NCBI GenBank assembly: GCA_946482295.1
Contig: CAMLRB010000079.1
Span: 1-14,994 of the forward strand
From: an uncultured Bacteriovorax sp.
Lineage (GTDB): Bacteria > Bdellovibrionota > Bacteriovoracia > Bacteriovoracales > Bacteriovoracaceae
Length of the DNA stretch: 14,994 bases
Direction of reading: 5' to 3'
Both the position numbers and the translations under genes were made by a program. The notes beneath the pieces were generated by a model. That model was not told the DNA's origin, did not search any database, and saw only the letters and a list, made by a program, of their open reading frames with translations. Shown here piece after piece: positions 6,577 to 13,948 of the stretch (position 1 is the first letter of the stretch; each line of letters starts with the position of its first letter).

Positions 6577-7539
6577 CTATTTTCCGAGTAAATTTTTGAA
6601 TTCTTGAGTAAGGACCGGAACAACTTGGAAAAGATCTCCCACGATTCCGTAATCAGCTTTAGTGAAGATCGGAGCATCTGGATCAGAGTTGATCGCAACG
6701 ATAACTTTAGATGTTCTCATCCCAGCTAAGTGTTGGATCGCACCTGAGATCCCACAAGCGATGTAAAGCGATGGAGCAACTGTTTTACCAGTTTGTCCAA
6801 CTTGCATTGCGTGTGGAGCGAATCCTGAGTCTACAGCGGCACGTGAAGCACCAACAGTAGCACCAATAACGTTTGCAAGTTCTTCAAGAATTTTAAAGTT
6901 TGCAGCGTCTTTCATCGCACGTCCACCAGACACGATAATGTTGGCTTCAGTTAAGTCTAGTTTTTCAGAAGTTCCTTTTACGATTTCTTTGATCATCGCG
7001 CGGATTGTTCCAGCATCAACTGCATCTTCTTTTACAGCAGCTGCACCAGCAGTTGGATTAGCGTTTAATCCAAGCGCGTTCGGACGAACAGTTACAAAAT
7101 GAGGTTTTGGTCCAGTAAGTTCAACTTTCGCGAAACATTTACCAGCGAAAAGTGGACGAGTTCCAGCAAACTTGTCTCCTTCCATGATGAAGTTTGTTAC
7201 TTCTGAAGCCATACCAGCATCGAACATTGTCGCTACTCTTGGCATTAGGTCTTTACCTACTGAAGTAGCTCCTGCGAAAACATAATCGTAGTTTCCAGAA
7301 GCGATAAAGCTCTTAAGAGCATTAGCGTATCCTTCTGGAGAATATTTATCTAAGTTAGAACCTTTCAACGAGTGAACGTTTGCAGCTCCAAATTTTGCAA
7401 GATCAGCAACGGCTTCAGAAGGAATTGTTCCAATTGCAGCAACGTCAACAGTGTGACCAGCAAGTTTTCCTAAAATTTCAAGTGTCACACCTTTTACGTG
7501 TGAGCCGTGAAGTTCTGTGTATACTAAAATTTTTGCCAT
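6577..7539 (-). CDS. etfA: Electron transfer flavoprotein alpha subunit
   Basis: 320 residues, full length. The N-terminal Rossmann-like domain begins MAKILVYTELHG. The C-terminal FAD-binding domain carries SGGRAM (204-209), GASRAAVDSGF (230-240), VGQTGKTVAP (247-256), CGISGAIQH (262-270) and INSDPDAPIF (283-292), all diagnostic of EtfA. With EtfB it forms the soluble FAD/AMP heterodimer that takes electrons from acyl-CoA dehydrogenases and passes them to ETF:quinone oxidoreductase. GAGGA precedes the ATG. It starts 27 bases after etfB and is the last gene before a strong terminator. Confidence 0.97.
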   Translation of the reverse strand: MAKILVYTELHGSHVKGVTLEILGKLAGHTVDVAAIGTIPSEAVADLAKFGAANVHSLKGSNLDKYSPEGYANALKSFIASGNYDYVFAGATSVGKDLMPRVATMFDAGMASEVTNFIMEGDKFAGTRPLFAGKCFAKVELTGPKPHFVTVRPNALGLNANPTAGAAAVKEDAVDAGTIRAMIKEIVKGTSEKLDLTEANIIVSGGRAMKDAANFKILEELANVIGATVGASRAAVDSGFAPHAMQVGQTGKTVAPSLYIACGISGAIQHLAGMRTSKVIVAINSDPDAPIFTKADYGIVGDLFQVVPVLTQEFKNLLGK

Positions 7540-7566
7540 ATATTCCTCTTAACTTAGTTTTTTTAA

Positions 7567-8355
7567 TTAGATAACTTTCGCTTCAGTTCTAAGAAGTCCT
7601 ACAACTTCTTTCACAACAGATTGCATTTTTCCTGCATCAGTTGCATCGAATTTCTTTCCAGCTGGTTTTTCAGGAGGAAGTTTGAAATCAGAATACTTCA
7701 CGCGTTTATCAGCTTCACTAACTCCTACGTCGGCCATGCTTAAAGTTGTAAGAGGTTTTTTCTTCGCTTTCATGATTCCTGGAAGAGAAGCGTATCTTGG
7801 AGTATTTAATCCTTTGTTACAAGCGATGAGTGCAGGAAGCTTAACACCGTAAACTTCTAGAGCTCCACCTTCAACTTCACGTTTTAGAACAACGTCAGTT
7901 CCATTTCCTTCGTAACCTACAACAACTGAAACCGATGGAAGGTTTAACATTGTCGCAAGAATTTGTGGAACTTGAAGACAGTCATCATCAATTGCTTGTT
8001 TTCCAGAAAGGATTAGATCTGGAGTTTTTCCTGATTTTTCAATCGCGCCTTTAAGGGCTTTTGCAATTGAATATGAATCAAGATTATCTGGTGCCTCAAC
8101 AAGGAATGCTTCATCAGCACCCATTGCCATTGCTGTTCTTAGAGCTTCAGTGTCTTTCGTTGAACCAACTCTCAATACCGTTACAGTTGATCCAGCATTA
8201 GCAGCTTGAACTAACAAAGCTTGCTCAACTGCAAATTCATCGTAAGGATTCATGATCCACTTGATTGAAGAAGTTTCAATAAAAGATCCGTCACCTGATG
8301 GGACAATCTTTGTCTCTGTGTCTGGAACTTGCTTTACGCAAACGAAAATATTCAT
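7567..8355 (-). CDS. etfB: Electron transfer flavoprotein beta subunit
   Basis: 262 residues from ATG 8355, chosen because GAGGAG lies six bases upstream and the protein then begins with the family's MNIFVCVKQVPDTE. The frame is open further upstream to 8529, but that part overlaps the acyl-CoA dehydrogenase gene. Conserved features are the MNPYDEFAVEQAL block (35-47), GADEAFLVE (79-87) and the AMP-binding SGKQAIDDD (117-125). The last 60 residues form the family's recognition-loop and tail region. It lies between the acyl-CoA dehydrogenase gene (28-base gap) and etfA (27-base gap) in one operon. It is the partner subunit of EtfA. Confidence 0.97.
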   Translation of the reverse strand: MNIFVCVKQVPDTETKIVPSGDGSFIETSSIKWIMNPYDEFAVEQALLVQAANAGSTVTVLRVGSTKDTEALRTAMAMGADEAFLVEAPDNLDSYSIAKALKGAIEKSGKTPDLILSGKQAIDDDCLQVPQILATMLNLPSVSVVVGYEGNGTDVVLKREVEGGALEVYGVKLPALIACNKGLNTPRYASLPGIMKAKKKPLTTLSMADVGVSEADKRVKYSDFKLPPEKPAGKKFDATDAGKMQSVVKEVVGLLRTEAKVI

Positions 8356-8383
8356 ATTTTTCTCCTCATTAAAACTAATTAAA

Positions 8384-9523
8384 CTATCTGTGAAAAATTT
8401 CTTTAGCGATGACCAACCTTTGAATTTGAGACGTGCCTTCGTAAATTTGAATGAGTTTCGCGTCTCGCATGATCTTCTCGACAGGGTACTCTTTTGAGTA
8501 ACCATAACCACCATAAATTTGTACTGCATCCGTCGCTATTTGCATACAAGAATCGGCCGCAAATGCCTTGGCGTAAGAGGCGATGGTCGTGTTTGGTAAG
8601 CCGTTGTCTAAGAGCCACGCTCCCTTGTGTACAAGTAGACGAGAAGCTTCAATCTTCATGGCCATTTCAGCGATCATAAATTGAATTGCTTGATGATGAG
8701 AGATTGTGACGTTGAATTGAACTCTTTCTTTGGAATATTTAACAGCGTGATCAAAAGCACATTGAGCTCCACCAACGGCCGATGCGGCAACCATAGGGCG
8801 AGAATGATCGAGAGTTTTCATCGCAATCTTCCAGCCTTGATTCATTCCGCCGAGAACGTTTGTTTTTGGAACCCTTACGTTATTGAAAGTAACAGCGCGA
8901 GTGTCGGAACAACGGTGTCCCATTTTATCTTCTTTTTTGCCTACTTCGATCCCTGGCGTGCCTTTTTCAACAACAATGGCAGTGATGCCTTTGTGTTTGA
9001 GAGCGGGATCTGTCGTTGCGTAGATGACAAATAAATCGGCGTAACCAGCATTTGTAATCCACATTTTATTTCCGTTGATCACAACATGATCACCGTCTTC
9101 TTTGACTGTCGTTTTTATGCCACCAGCGTCAGAGCCATTCGATGGTTCTGTGAGGCAAAATGCGGCAATTTTATAACTTTCTGTGAAGGGGGTGAGGAAG
9201 CGTTTTTTCTGTTCATCATTACCGCCAATCACAATAGGAAGAAGGGCCAGATCATTCGCCATAATGGCCGTATTCATTCCCATACATCCATAAGCGAGTG
9301 CTTCTGTGATGATCATTGAATCAACAGCGCTAAATCCGTTACCACCATATTCAGTAGGAATGCATGTATTCACCAGTCCAAGTTCCCATGCCTTTTTCAA
9401 AATCTCCAAGGGCATTTGCGCTTTTTCATCGAACTCCTGAGCCTTTGGCATCATTTCGTTACGAGCAAATTTCATGGCAAGTTCTTTAATCTCGAGCTGA
9501 TCGCTTGATAAGTTGAAGTCCAT
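8384..9523 (-). CDS. Acyl-CoA dehydrogenase (short/medium-chain type)
   Basis: 379 residues, the normal length for short-chain acyl-CoA or butyryl-CoA dehydrogenases. The signature AFCLTEPSNGSDA (121-133), WITN (155-158), RVPKTNVLG and the C-terminal QIYGGYGYSKEYPVEKIMRD then IYEGTSQIQRL are present. The glutamate in YEGT (E362) is the expected catalytic base. The enzyme uses FAD to form the alpha,beta double bond of acyl-CoA and passes the electrons to ETF, encoded directly downstream. AGGA stands upstream of ATG 9523. A glutamate at this position favours short/medium-chain or butyryl-type substrates over isovaleryl type, but the exact substrate is not readable. Confidence 0.95.
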   Translation of the reverse strand: MDFNLSSDQLEIKELAMKFARNEMMPKAQEFDEKAQMPLEILKKAWELGLVNTCIPTEYGGNGFSAVDSMIITEALAYGCMGMNTAIMANDLALLPIVIGGNDEQKKRFLTPFTESYKIAAFCLTEPSNGSDAGGIKTTVKEDGDHVVINGNKMWITNAGYADLFVIYATTDPALKHKGITAIVVEKGTPGIEVGKKEDKMGHRCSDTRAVTFNNVRVPKTNVLGGMNQGWKIAMKTLDHSRPMVAASAVGGAQCAFDHAVKYSKERVQFNVTISHHQAIQFMIAEMAMKIEASRLLVHKGAWLLDNGLPNTTIASYAKAFAADSCMQIATDAVQIYGGYGYSKEYPVEKIMRDAKLIQIYEGTSQIQRLVIAKEIFHR

Positions 9524-9562
9524 TTCTTGGGTCCTTTTTTAGAGGGAATTGAATTGAACTTA

Positions 9563-9592
9563 ATTATAATACGGGAGTGGCAGAATTGGTAA
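9563..9592 (-). promoter_or_regulatory. Possible sigma-70 promoter for the acyl-CoA dehydrogenase-etfBA unit
   Basis: On the minus strand a perfect TATAAT (9568-9563) includes the TAA stop of folK. TTACCA (9592-9587) lies 18 bases upstream as a 4/6 match to -35. The predicted start near 9556 gives a leader of about 33 bases. In AT-rich DNA such matches arise by chance, so this is tentative. Confidence 0.4.
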
Positions 9593-10028
9593 AACTCGTA
9601 GGAAAGGAAAATTTTGATTGGAGATTTTTGTAACCAGGAAGTTCACTGAGCGGAAGGATGACAAAACTTCGTTCAAACGCGCGGGGATGGGGAAGAATCA
9701 ATTCGTGTGTTTCCATTGATAGGTCGTCCCAGAATAATAAATCCAGATCGATAAGTCGTGGACCTTTGGCAACACTTCGTTGCCGTCCCATTTCAGCTTC
9801 TATTTTTAGAAGAAGCAGCATGCATTCTAAAGGCTGCATGTTTGATGGCGTTTTAAATTCTAATACCTGATTGTAAAAGTCGGGTTGATTGACGTAATCC
9901 ACGGCGGGACTCTCGTAAATGCGGCTTTCAGCGATAAGTTCAAAAAAATTTTGTAAATGAGATTTGGCCAAATCCAATTGGTGTTTTCGGTCACCGAGAT
10001 TTGTTCCAGTTGCAATGAAGAGTGACAT
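9564..10028 (-). CDS. folK: 2-amino-4-hydroxy-6-hydroxymethyldihydropteridine pyrophosphokinase (HPPK)
   Basis: 154 residues, the usual HPPK length. It shows the N-terminal IATGTNLGDR (5-14), YESPAVDYVNQPDFYNQV (38-55), EAEMGRQR (77-84), the signature GPRLIDLDLLFW (89-100) with the two magnesium-binding aspartates D94 and D96, and ILPHPRAFERSFVILPLSEL (111-130). It transfers pyrophosphate from ATP to the pterin in folate synthesis. Its ATG overlaps the stop of the preceding lipoprotein gene by one base (TAATG) and has no Shine-Dalgarno sequence, so it depends on coupled translation. No folP or folB is adjacent, unlike many genomes. Confidence 0.95.
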   Translation of the reverse strand: MSLFIATGTNLGDRKHQLDLAKSHLQNFFELIAESRIYESPAVDYVNQPDFYNQVLEFKTPSNMQPLECMLLLLKIEAEMGRQRSVAKGPRLIDLDLLFWDDLSMETHELILPHPRAFERSFVILPLSELPGYKNLQSKFSFPTSFTNSATPVL

Positions 10029-10207
10029 TAGTGATTAGGAGCTGGAGGGGCAATTTTATTCTGATCACTGTTAACAACAGGTTCAGTTTCAGTTGTATAC
10101 GTTCTTACGTACGATTCAATAACTGTGTCTGGATGTTTGAGTGGCGGAGCTTTTACACCACAACCACAAACTAAAATTAAAAGAGGAATTAAAAATTTAA
10201 AATTCAA
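10028..10207 (-). CDS. Small lipoprotein, LptM(YifL)-like
   Basis: About 59 residues if it starts at TTG 10207, which has GGTGGA seven bases upstream; an in-frame ATG at 10240 lies deeper inside the previous gene and lacks a ribosome binding site. The product begins with a short hydrophobic signal (FKFLIPLLILVC) and a lipobox-like VCGC, followed by GVKAPPLKHPDT. The C-G-x-K-x-P-x-L arrangement right after the lipidated cysteine resembles LptM, a small lipoprotein that assists LptD maturation, and related short lipoproteins in many proteobacteria. The rest is polar and probably disordered. It overlaps the end of the outer-membrane protein gene by 11 bases and folK by one base. The LptM link is inference from the motif only. 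Confidence 0.65.
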   Translation of the reverse strand: MNFKFLIPLLILVCGCGVKAPPLKHPDTVIESYVRTYTTETEPVVNSDQNKIAPPAPNH

Positions 10208-11201
10208 GAGTAAGTCCACCACTGACAATGTCGGATCCAAAATCCGCTCTTATAAACCATCCAGGAACAATTCTTTTTAGGACAGTCACGCCGAAAATTA
10301 AAGAACTTTTTTTCAAATCATCTACGAGTTGATTTTCTTGTTCCAAACTTTCAGGTGTTGTTCCTACTCCCGCCTCTCCAGCTCCTGGTGATTGAGCAGT
10401 AATAACTTGGTAGCCTACATAAGGCATGATGTAACTATAGAAAGGAGCATTGAACGTGTATTTTACACGCGCCATGATGTTAATGAGTCGAGTATCAATT
10501 CCCGTTCCAGGATAATCGGAAATCGTATTAGTTCCTGCCCCAAGTTCCCCCCAAATATTATCTGTGAGTTGGTAGCCCCAAGAGCCATTAATGTGACTGT
10601 ATCTTTTAGAAGAGCCATCAACATCTTTTGCTTCAATCATTCCCACACCAACTGAAAGTAAATTATCAGTTTTGATGAGACGGTTGTTGTTTTCTTCAAG
10701 CGATAAATCATCATCATCGAGTGACGTCGAATTATAAAGATCTTCTTCGTCTTGAACTTTTGATTCTACTTTTTTGTCTTCTTCTGGTGGAGCAGCTTCT
10801 TTTGTTGTGTAGTAGCTATCGTCACCTTTAAGAACGAGAACTTCTTTGTTTGGGGCCAGTTGTTTCCACAATTCAAGATTGTAAATTTTTACAATCTTAA
10901 TTCCTGAAAGTTGTTCTTCATTCACTTTTGCGACTAAGGCACGGCAAACAAGTTTGTTATTTAAAAGAAGTGAAATGAAATCACCTTTTGAAAAACTTCT
11001 GTTTTGATTTGTGAGTATAAAAATCTTTTTAGAGGGGGAAATTATTTTTACTGTTTCTGAAACAAGATTAGGCGCATTTTCGGAACGGGTTGTTTCAACA
11101 CGATCTTCTTCTTCGATATCATCGAGAACATTCTGGGCCTTTAAGTTCCACGAAAATAGTAGAGTAAAAAGCACGGTTAATGTCATTACTTGTGTGCGCA
11201 T
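10197..11201 (-). CDS. Outer-membrane beta-barrel protein with periplasmic N-terminal domain
   Basis: 334 residues. A signal peptide (cleavage after LKA, about residue 22) is followed by an acidic stretch, a small mixed domain at about 48-126 (ETVKIISPSKKIFILTNQ to NKEVLVLKG) and an acidic, low-complexity linker at about 135-172 with DDDDLSLEENNN. From about 180 to the end there are amphipathic, aromatic-rich strands (for example RYSHINGSWGYQLTDNIWG and PFYSYIMPYVGYQVIT). The final residues GGLTLEF end in phenylalanine, the usual signal for BamA-assisted insertion. The strands suggest a small barrel of about eight strands. No Shine-Dalgarno sequence precedes ATG 11201. Its specific role is unknown. 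It opens the minus-strand run that leads to folK. Confidence 0.8.
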   Translation of the reverse strand: MRTQVMTLTVLFTLLFSWNLKAQNVLDDIEEEDRVETTRSENAPNLVSETVKIISPSKKIFILTNQNRSFSKGDFISLLLNNKLVCRALVAKVNEEQLSGIKIVKIYNLELWKQLAPNKEVLVLKGDDSYYTTKEAAPPEEDKKVESKVQDEEDLYNSTSLDDDDLSLEENNNRLIKTDNLLSVGVGMIEAKDVDGSSKRYSHINGSWGYQLTDNIWGELGAGTNTISDYPGTGIDTRLINIMARVKYTFNAPFYSYIMPYVGYQVITAQSPGAGEAGVGTTPESLEQENQLVDDLKKSSLIFGVTVLKRIVPGWFIRADFGSDIVSGGLTLEF

Positions 11202-11211
11202 ATTAGGACTA

Positions 11212-11240
11212 ATTGTAAAAGTTGAGCGTTAAAGGCGCAA
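11212..11240 (-). promoter_or_regulatory. Possible promoter giving a near-leaderless mRNA for the outer-membrane protein gene
   Basis: On the minus strand TACAAT (11217-11212) is a 5/6 match to -10, and TTGCGC (11240-11235) lies exactly 17 bases upstream. The predicted start is near 11205, about four bases before ATG 11201, which would explain the missing ribosome binding site. The -35 match is weak (3/6). Confidence 0.35.
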
Positions 11241-11325
11241 TCATTTATGTATTCAAGAAAATAATACCCTTTTGAACTCAAATTCTATAAGGACTTTCCG
11301 ATAACGGGACATAAGGACGGTCTTT

Positions 11326-12084
11326 ATGAAAAATTTATTAGTGCTCTCTTTATTAATTCTAAATGTCGGTTGCAGTCTATCTAAGCAAGATGAAGCTGCT
11401 GTCAGACCAGATGACTTAGAGTTTGCTGTCGACACACTCGACGAACAACCGGCCATGTCTATGGACACTTTGGCAGTCCAACCTGAAAAAATAGCTGAGA
11501 TGTCAATTCCAGATGAATATCAAGCACCTCCAGTAGAAGAAGCCCCAATGGTTGCGCCAGAGGAACCGAAGTTTTCTGAATTTACGGCGCCAGCAGAGTC
11601 TCCTATGAAACACGAGCCGATGGAACCTGCTCCATATGTTGAGCCTATGATCGTGGCCAAAGAAGCGACTAGACACACGGCTACTACAAACGAAGTAGAA
11701 TTGTCAGCTGACTATGAACACTATGAAGTTCAAAGAGGCGACACACTTATGATGGTCGCCTTCAAAATTTACGGGGATTATCGTAAATGGAAAGAGATTA
11801 AGGCCTGGAACAAAGAGACATTAAAAACAAAAATGGGACCTGGAACAAAATTAAAATACTATGTACCATCACAGAAATTTGGTTGGGAACCTTCTGGGAT
11901 GCCATACTTAGTTAAAACAGGTGATACACTTCAAATCATCTCTATGGATAAATATGGAACGACGAGAAAGTGGAAATCAATCTACGAGAATAACCGTCCA
12001 CTTATTCGCAATCCAAATTTAATATTTGCTGGCTTCACGCTATATTATCAGCCGAAGCGTGATCTTGCTTCTCAGCCAAGATAG
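11326..12084 (+). CDS. Lipoprotein with two LysM domains
   Basis: 252 residues. A lipoprotein signal (MKNLLVLSLLILNVGC) places the lipidated cysteine at residue 16. A long proline- and glutamate-rich, probably disordered segment covers about 20-128. LysM 1 lies at about 132-181 (HYEVQRGDTLMMVAFKIYG onward) and LysM 2 at about 192-243 (YLVKTGDTLQIISMDKYG onward). LysM domains bind GlcNAc-containing chains, so the protein probably tethers the outer membrane to peptidoglycan across a flexible stalk. AAGGA lies upstream of ATG. It is divergent from the outer-membrane protein gene across a 124-base spacer. There is no catalytic domain such as M23 or NlpC. Confidence 0.92.
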   Translation: MKNLLVLSLLILNVGCSLSKQDEAAVRPDDLEFAVDTLDEQPAMSMDTLAVQPEKIAEMSIPDEYQAPPVEEAPMVAPEEPKFSEFTAPAESPMKHEPMEPAPYVEPMIVAKEATRHTATTNEVELSADYEHYEVQRGDTLMMVAFKIYGDYRKWKEIKAWNKETLKTKMGPGTKLKYYVPSQKFGWEPSGMPYLVKTGDTLQIISMDKYGTTRKWKSIYENNRPLIRNPNLIFAGFTLYYQPKRDLASQPR

Positions 12085-12092
12085 ACTATAAT
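12065..12092 (+). promoter_or_regulatory. Possible promoter for the M48-like lipoprotein/amgK/murU operon
   Basis: A perfect TATAAT (12087-12092) lies three bases after the LysM gene stop, with TTGCTT (12065-12070) 16 bases upstream as a weak -35. A start near 12099 would put the hairpin at 12117-12135 inside a leader of about 45 bases. Tentative. Confidence 0.4.
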
Positions 12093-12116
12093 TAAACGCT
12101 AATAGGTTTACCAAAT

Positions 12117-12143
12117 AGGGCCCTTGTAGGGCCCTTTTTTTTT
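12117..12143 (+). terminator. Rho-independent terminator or leader hairpin abutting the next start codon
   Basis: AGGGCCC (12117-12123), a TTGTA loop and GGGCCCT (12129-12135) form a 7-bp stem followed by a T-run reaching 12143. The ATG of the next gene begins at 12144. It can terminate the LysM transcript, but any transcript of the following operon that starts upstream must also pass through it. Confidence 0.88.
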
Positions 12144-12914
12144 ATGAAAAAAAACATCTTACTTTTATTATGCCTCTTCGTAACTTCTTCTTGTGCTCTC
12201 AACAAGTCTTCTCCTATTGATACAACAGATTTGGGAGCAATTGAAAAAGAAGATTACGTTGACCATCTGGCATCTGTTGGGAAAACATATTTATCGAGTG
12301 AAGACATTCAAACGGTGAAACTAAGCAGTGAAACAATTGATTTTTTAGAATCGATTTATGAACGTATTATTTCCAACAATCAAATCTTACTAACTGAAAC
12401 GAATAAGCCTACTTTTGTTTTCATTAAACATAAATCGCCATTTCTCTTTTCGCTTCCAAAGAGTCAGTTCTTTTTTTCAACTGCGCTCATTGAAAGATAT
12501 CTAAAAAGTGAAGCTCTTTTCATCGCTGCGTTTGCAACCGAAGTTTTGAAGAGCTCAAGATACATTTATGAAAAACGAGTGCTCATACCTCTTGGTTATA
12601 CAACAACTGAAAAAATGATTCAGTTAACGAGATTAAAACCGGAAACACGTTATCAAATTAATGAATGGGTATATTACATGCTGAAACGTTCGGGGTACGA
12701 TGCCTCGGCTTATCTCAATTGGATTCAAGTCCAGAACAGAAATACTCTCGATTTCTCACTTTATCTTGGAGATGCCCTTGGCATTTCTAAGGAAGAACAT
12801 TTATTCAAAAATTTTATGGCCAAGCAGGGGATTAACGCTGTCGAAAGAAGAGTGAATGAAGCGAACTCTTCGAAAGGCTTTTATAAACTCATAAACAATA
12901 TCGTAGGCAAATGA
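12144..12914 (+). CDS. Lipoprotein resembling an M48 metallopeptidase without its zinc ligands
   Basis: 256 residues. A lipoprotein signal (MKKNILLLLCLFVTSSC, cysteine 17) fixes the start at 12144 although no Shine-Dalgarno sequence exists. Residues 98-140 follow the M48 pattern: SPFLFSLPKSQFFFSTALIE corresponds to the 'xxFALPgGxIfvtrgLl' strand pair, and KSEALFIAAFATEVLKS to the 'sEaELAxVLAHEigH' helix. The HExxH motif reads TEVLK (132-136), with both histidines lost. The third-ligand region before the conserved GYD (184-186) reads QIN (171-173) where active enzymes have E-x-D. It is therefore probably a catalytically dead paralogue serving as a binding or chaperone protein in the periplasm. 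Its stop overlaps amgK by four bases. The M48 relation is by pattern, not by alignment. Confidence 0.82.
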   Translation: MKKNILLLLCLFVTSSCALNKSSPIDTTDLGAIEKEDYVDHLASVGKTYLSSEDIQTVKLSSETIDFLESIYERIISNNQILLTETNKPTFVFIKHKSPFLFSLPKSQFFFSTALIERYLKSEALFIAAFATEVLKSSRYIYEKRVLIPLGYTTTEKMIQLTRLKPETRYQINEWVYYMLKRSGYDASAYLNWIQVQNRNTLDFSLYLGDALGISKEEHLFKNFMAKQGINAVERRVNEANSSKGFYKLINNIVGK

Positions 12915-13948
12915 TGAAAGCAGGACAATCAGAAAGAATTCTTGTCGAAGAACTTTTCAAAAAATCGATCAATAAAGGTTTAATTAAAAATGAGACAATT
13001 GAGAATGTTGAAAAGTTAACGGGTGATGCCTCGACGAGAAAGTACTATCGCATTTGGACTGATGTCCAGTCTTATGTAGTTTGTTTGGATAATCCACTCG
13101 ACGACGAAGCAGAAGAGCCTAACTTCCTTAAACTTCAACGTGTTCTTCACAATGAAAAAGTTCGTGTTCCTTTGATCTATGATCGCGAACTCTCAACTGG
13201 ATACATTTTGGAAGAAGACCTTGGCGACATAACATATTTAAAAGATATAGCTCTTATAGATAATGCAGAAAATGAGTACGCTTATTACAAAAGTGCAATT
13301 GATCTCATGGCGAGCATTCATGCGATCGATACCAAAAAATATAAAGGTGAAACTTTTACAGCACTAGCATTTGATACTGAAAAACTATATGCAGAAATGG
13401 AGTTTACGAAAAAATATTTTTTGCAAAAATATTTAGGCGTAGATGTAGAATCAGTTGAAGTGATTCAACTTTACAAAAAGCTTAAGTCAATGTGTGAAAG
13501 TCTTTCAAATGAACCGCGAACACTGGTTCATCGTGATTATCACTCTCGAAATTTGATGATTAAGGACGGAAAGCAAATCGTTATCGATTTTCAAGATGCT
13601 CGCATGGGTACACCCCTTTATGATTTGGTTTCTCTTTTAGAAGATTGTTATTACCAACTCACAAATGAGAACAAAGAAAAACTCATCAATTATTATTTCG
13701 AAACTTATTTCAAAAAAATTGATTCAAAGAAAACTTTTTCAGAGTTCAAGCGTGTTTATGACTTTATGGCGATCCAAAGAGTTTTTAAAGCAATTGGTAG
13801 TTTTGCTTATATCTACGCTGATAGAAAAGATCTTCGATACATCAAATATATTGGATATGCGTTTGAAAAAGTTCGAGGATTTATGTTTGCCCACGATGAC
13901 TTCAAGGAAGAACGAAAAATTTTAGCGAGTATTTATTATGCAAATTGA
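12911..13948 (+). CDS. amgK: MurNAc/GlcNAc anomeric kinase (APH-fold)
   Basis: 345 residues. The phosphotransferase fold is shown by GDASTRKYYRI (38-48, nucleotide loop), LEEDLGD (100-106, hinge), the catalytic loop VHRDYHSRNLM (206-216, with D209 and N214) and the metal-binding DFQDARMGTPLYDL (226-239). The pattern GDASxRxYxR with DFQDAxxGPxxYDL is typical of AmgK, which phosphorylates MurNAc at C1. The gene overlaps murU by 11 bases, and the pair makes the complete MurNAc to UDP-MurNAc recycling route that bypasses MurA. ATG 12911 overlaps the previous stop (ATGA); the ATG at 12914 is an equally possible start. Confidence 0.9.
   Translation: MMKAGQSERILVEELFKKSINKGLIKNETIENVEKLTGDASTRKYYRIWTDVQSYVVCLDNPLDDEAEEPNFLKLQRVLHNEKVRVPLIYDRELSTGYILEEDLGDITYLKDIALIDNAENEYAYYKSAIDLMASIHAIDTKKYKGETFTALAFDTEKLYAEMEFTKKYFLQKYLGVDVESVEVIQLYKKLKSMCESLSNEPRTLVHRDYHSRNLMIKDGKQIVIDFQDARMGTPLYDLVSLLEDCYYQLTNENKEKLINYYFETYFKKIDSKKTFSEFKRVYDFMAIQRVFKAIGSFAYIYADRKDLRYIKYIGYAFEKVRGFMFAHDDFKEERKILASIYYAN

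Noticed and set aside
8356..8529. 58-codon N-terminal extension of EtfB
   Set aside because: It overlaps the acyl-CoA dehydrogenase gene and is absent from the family, while ATG 8355 has GAGGAG.
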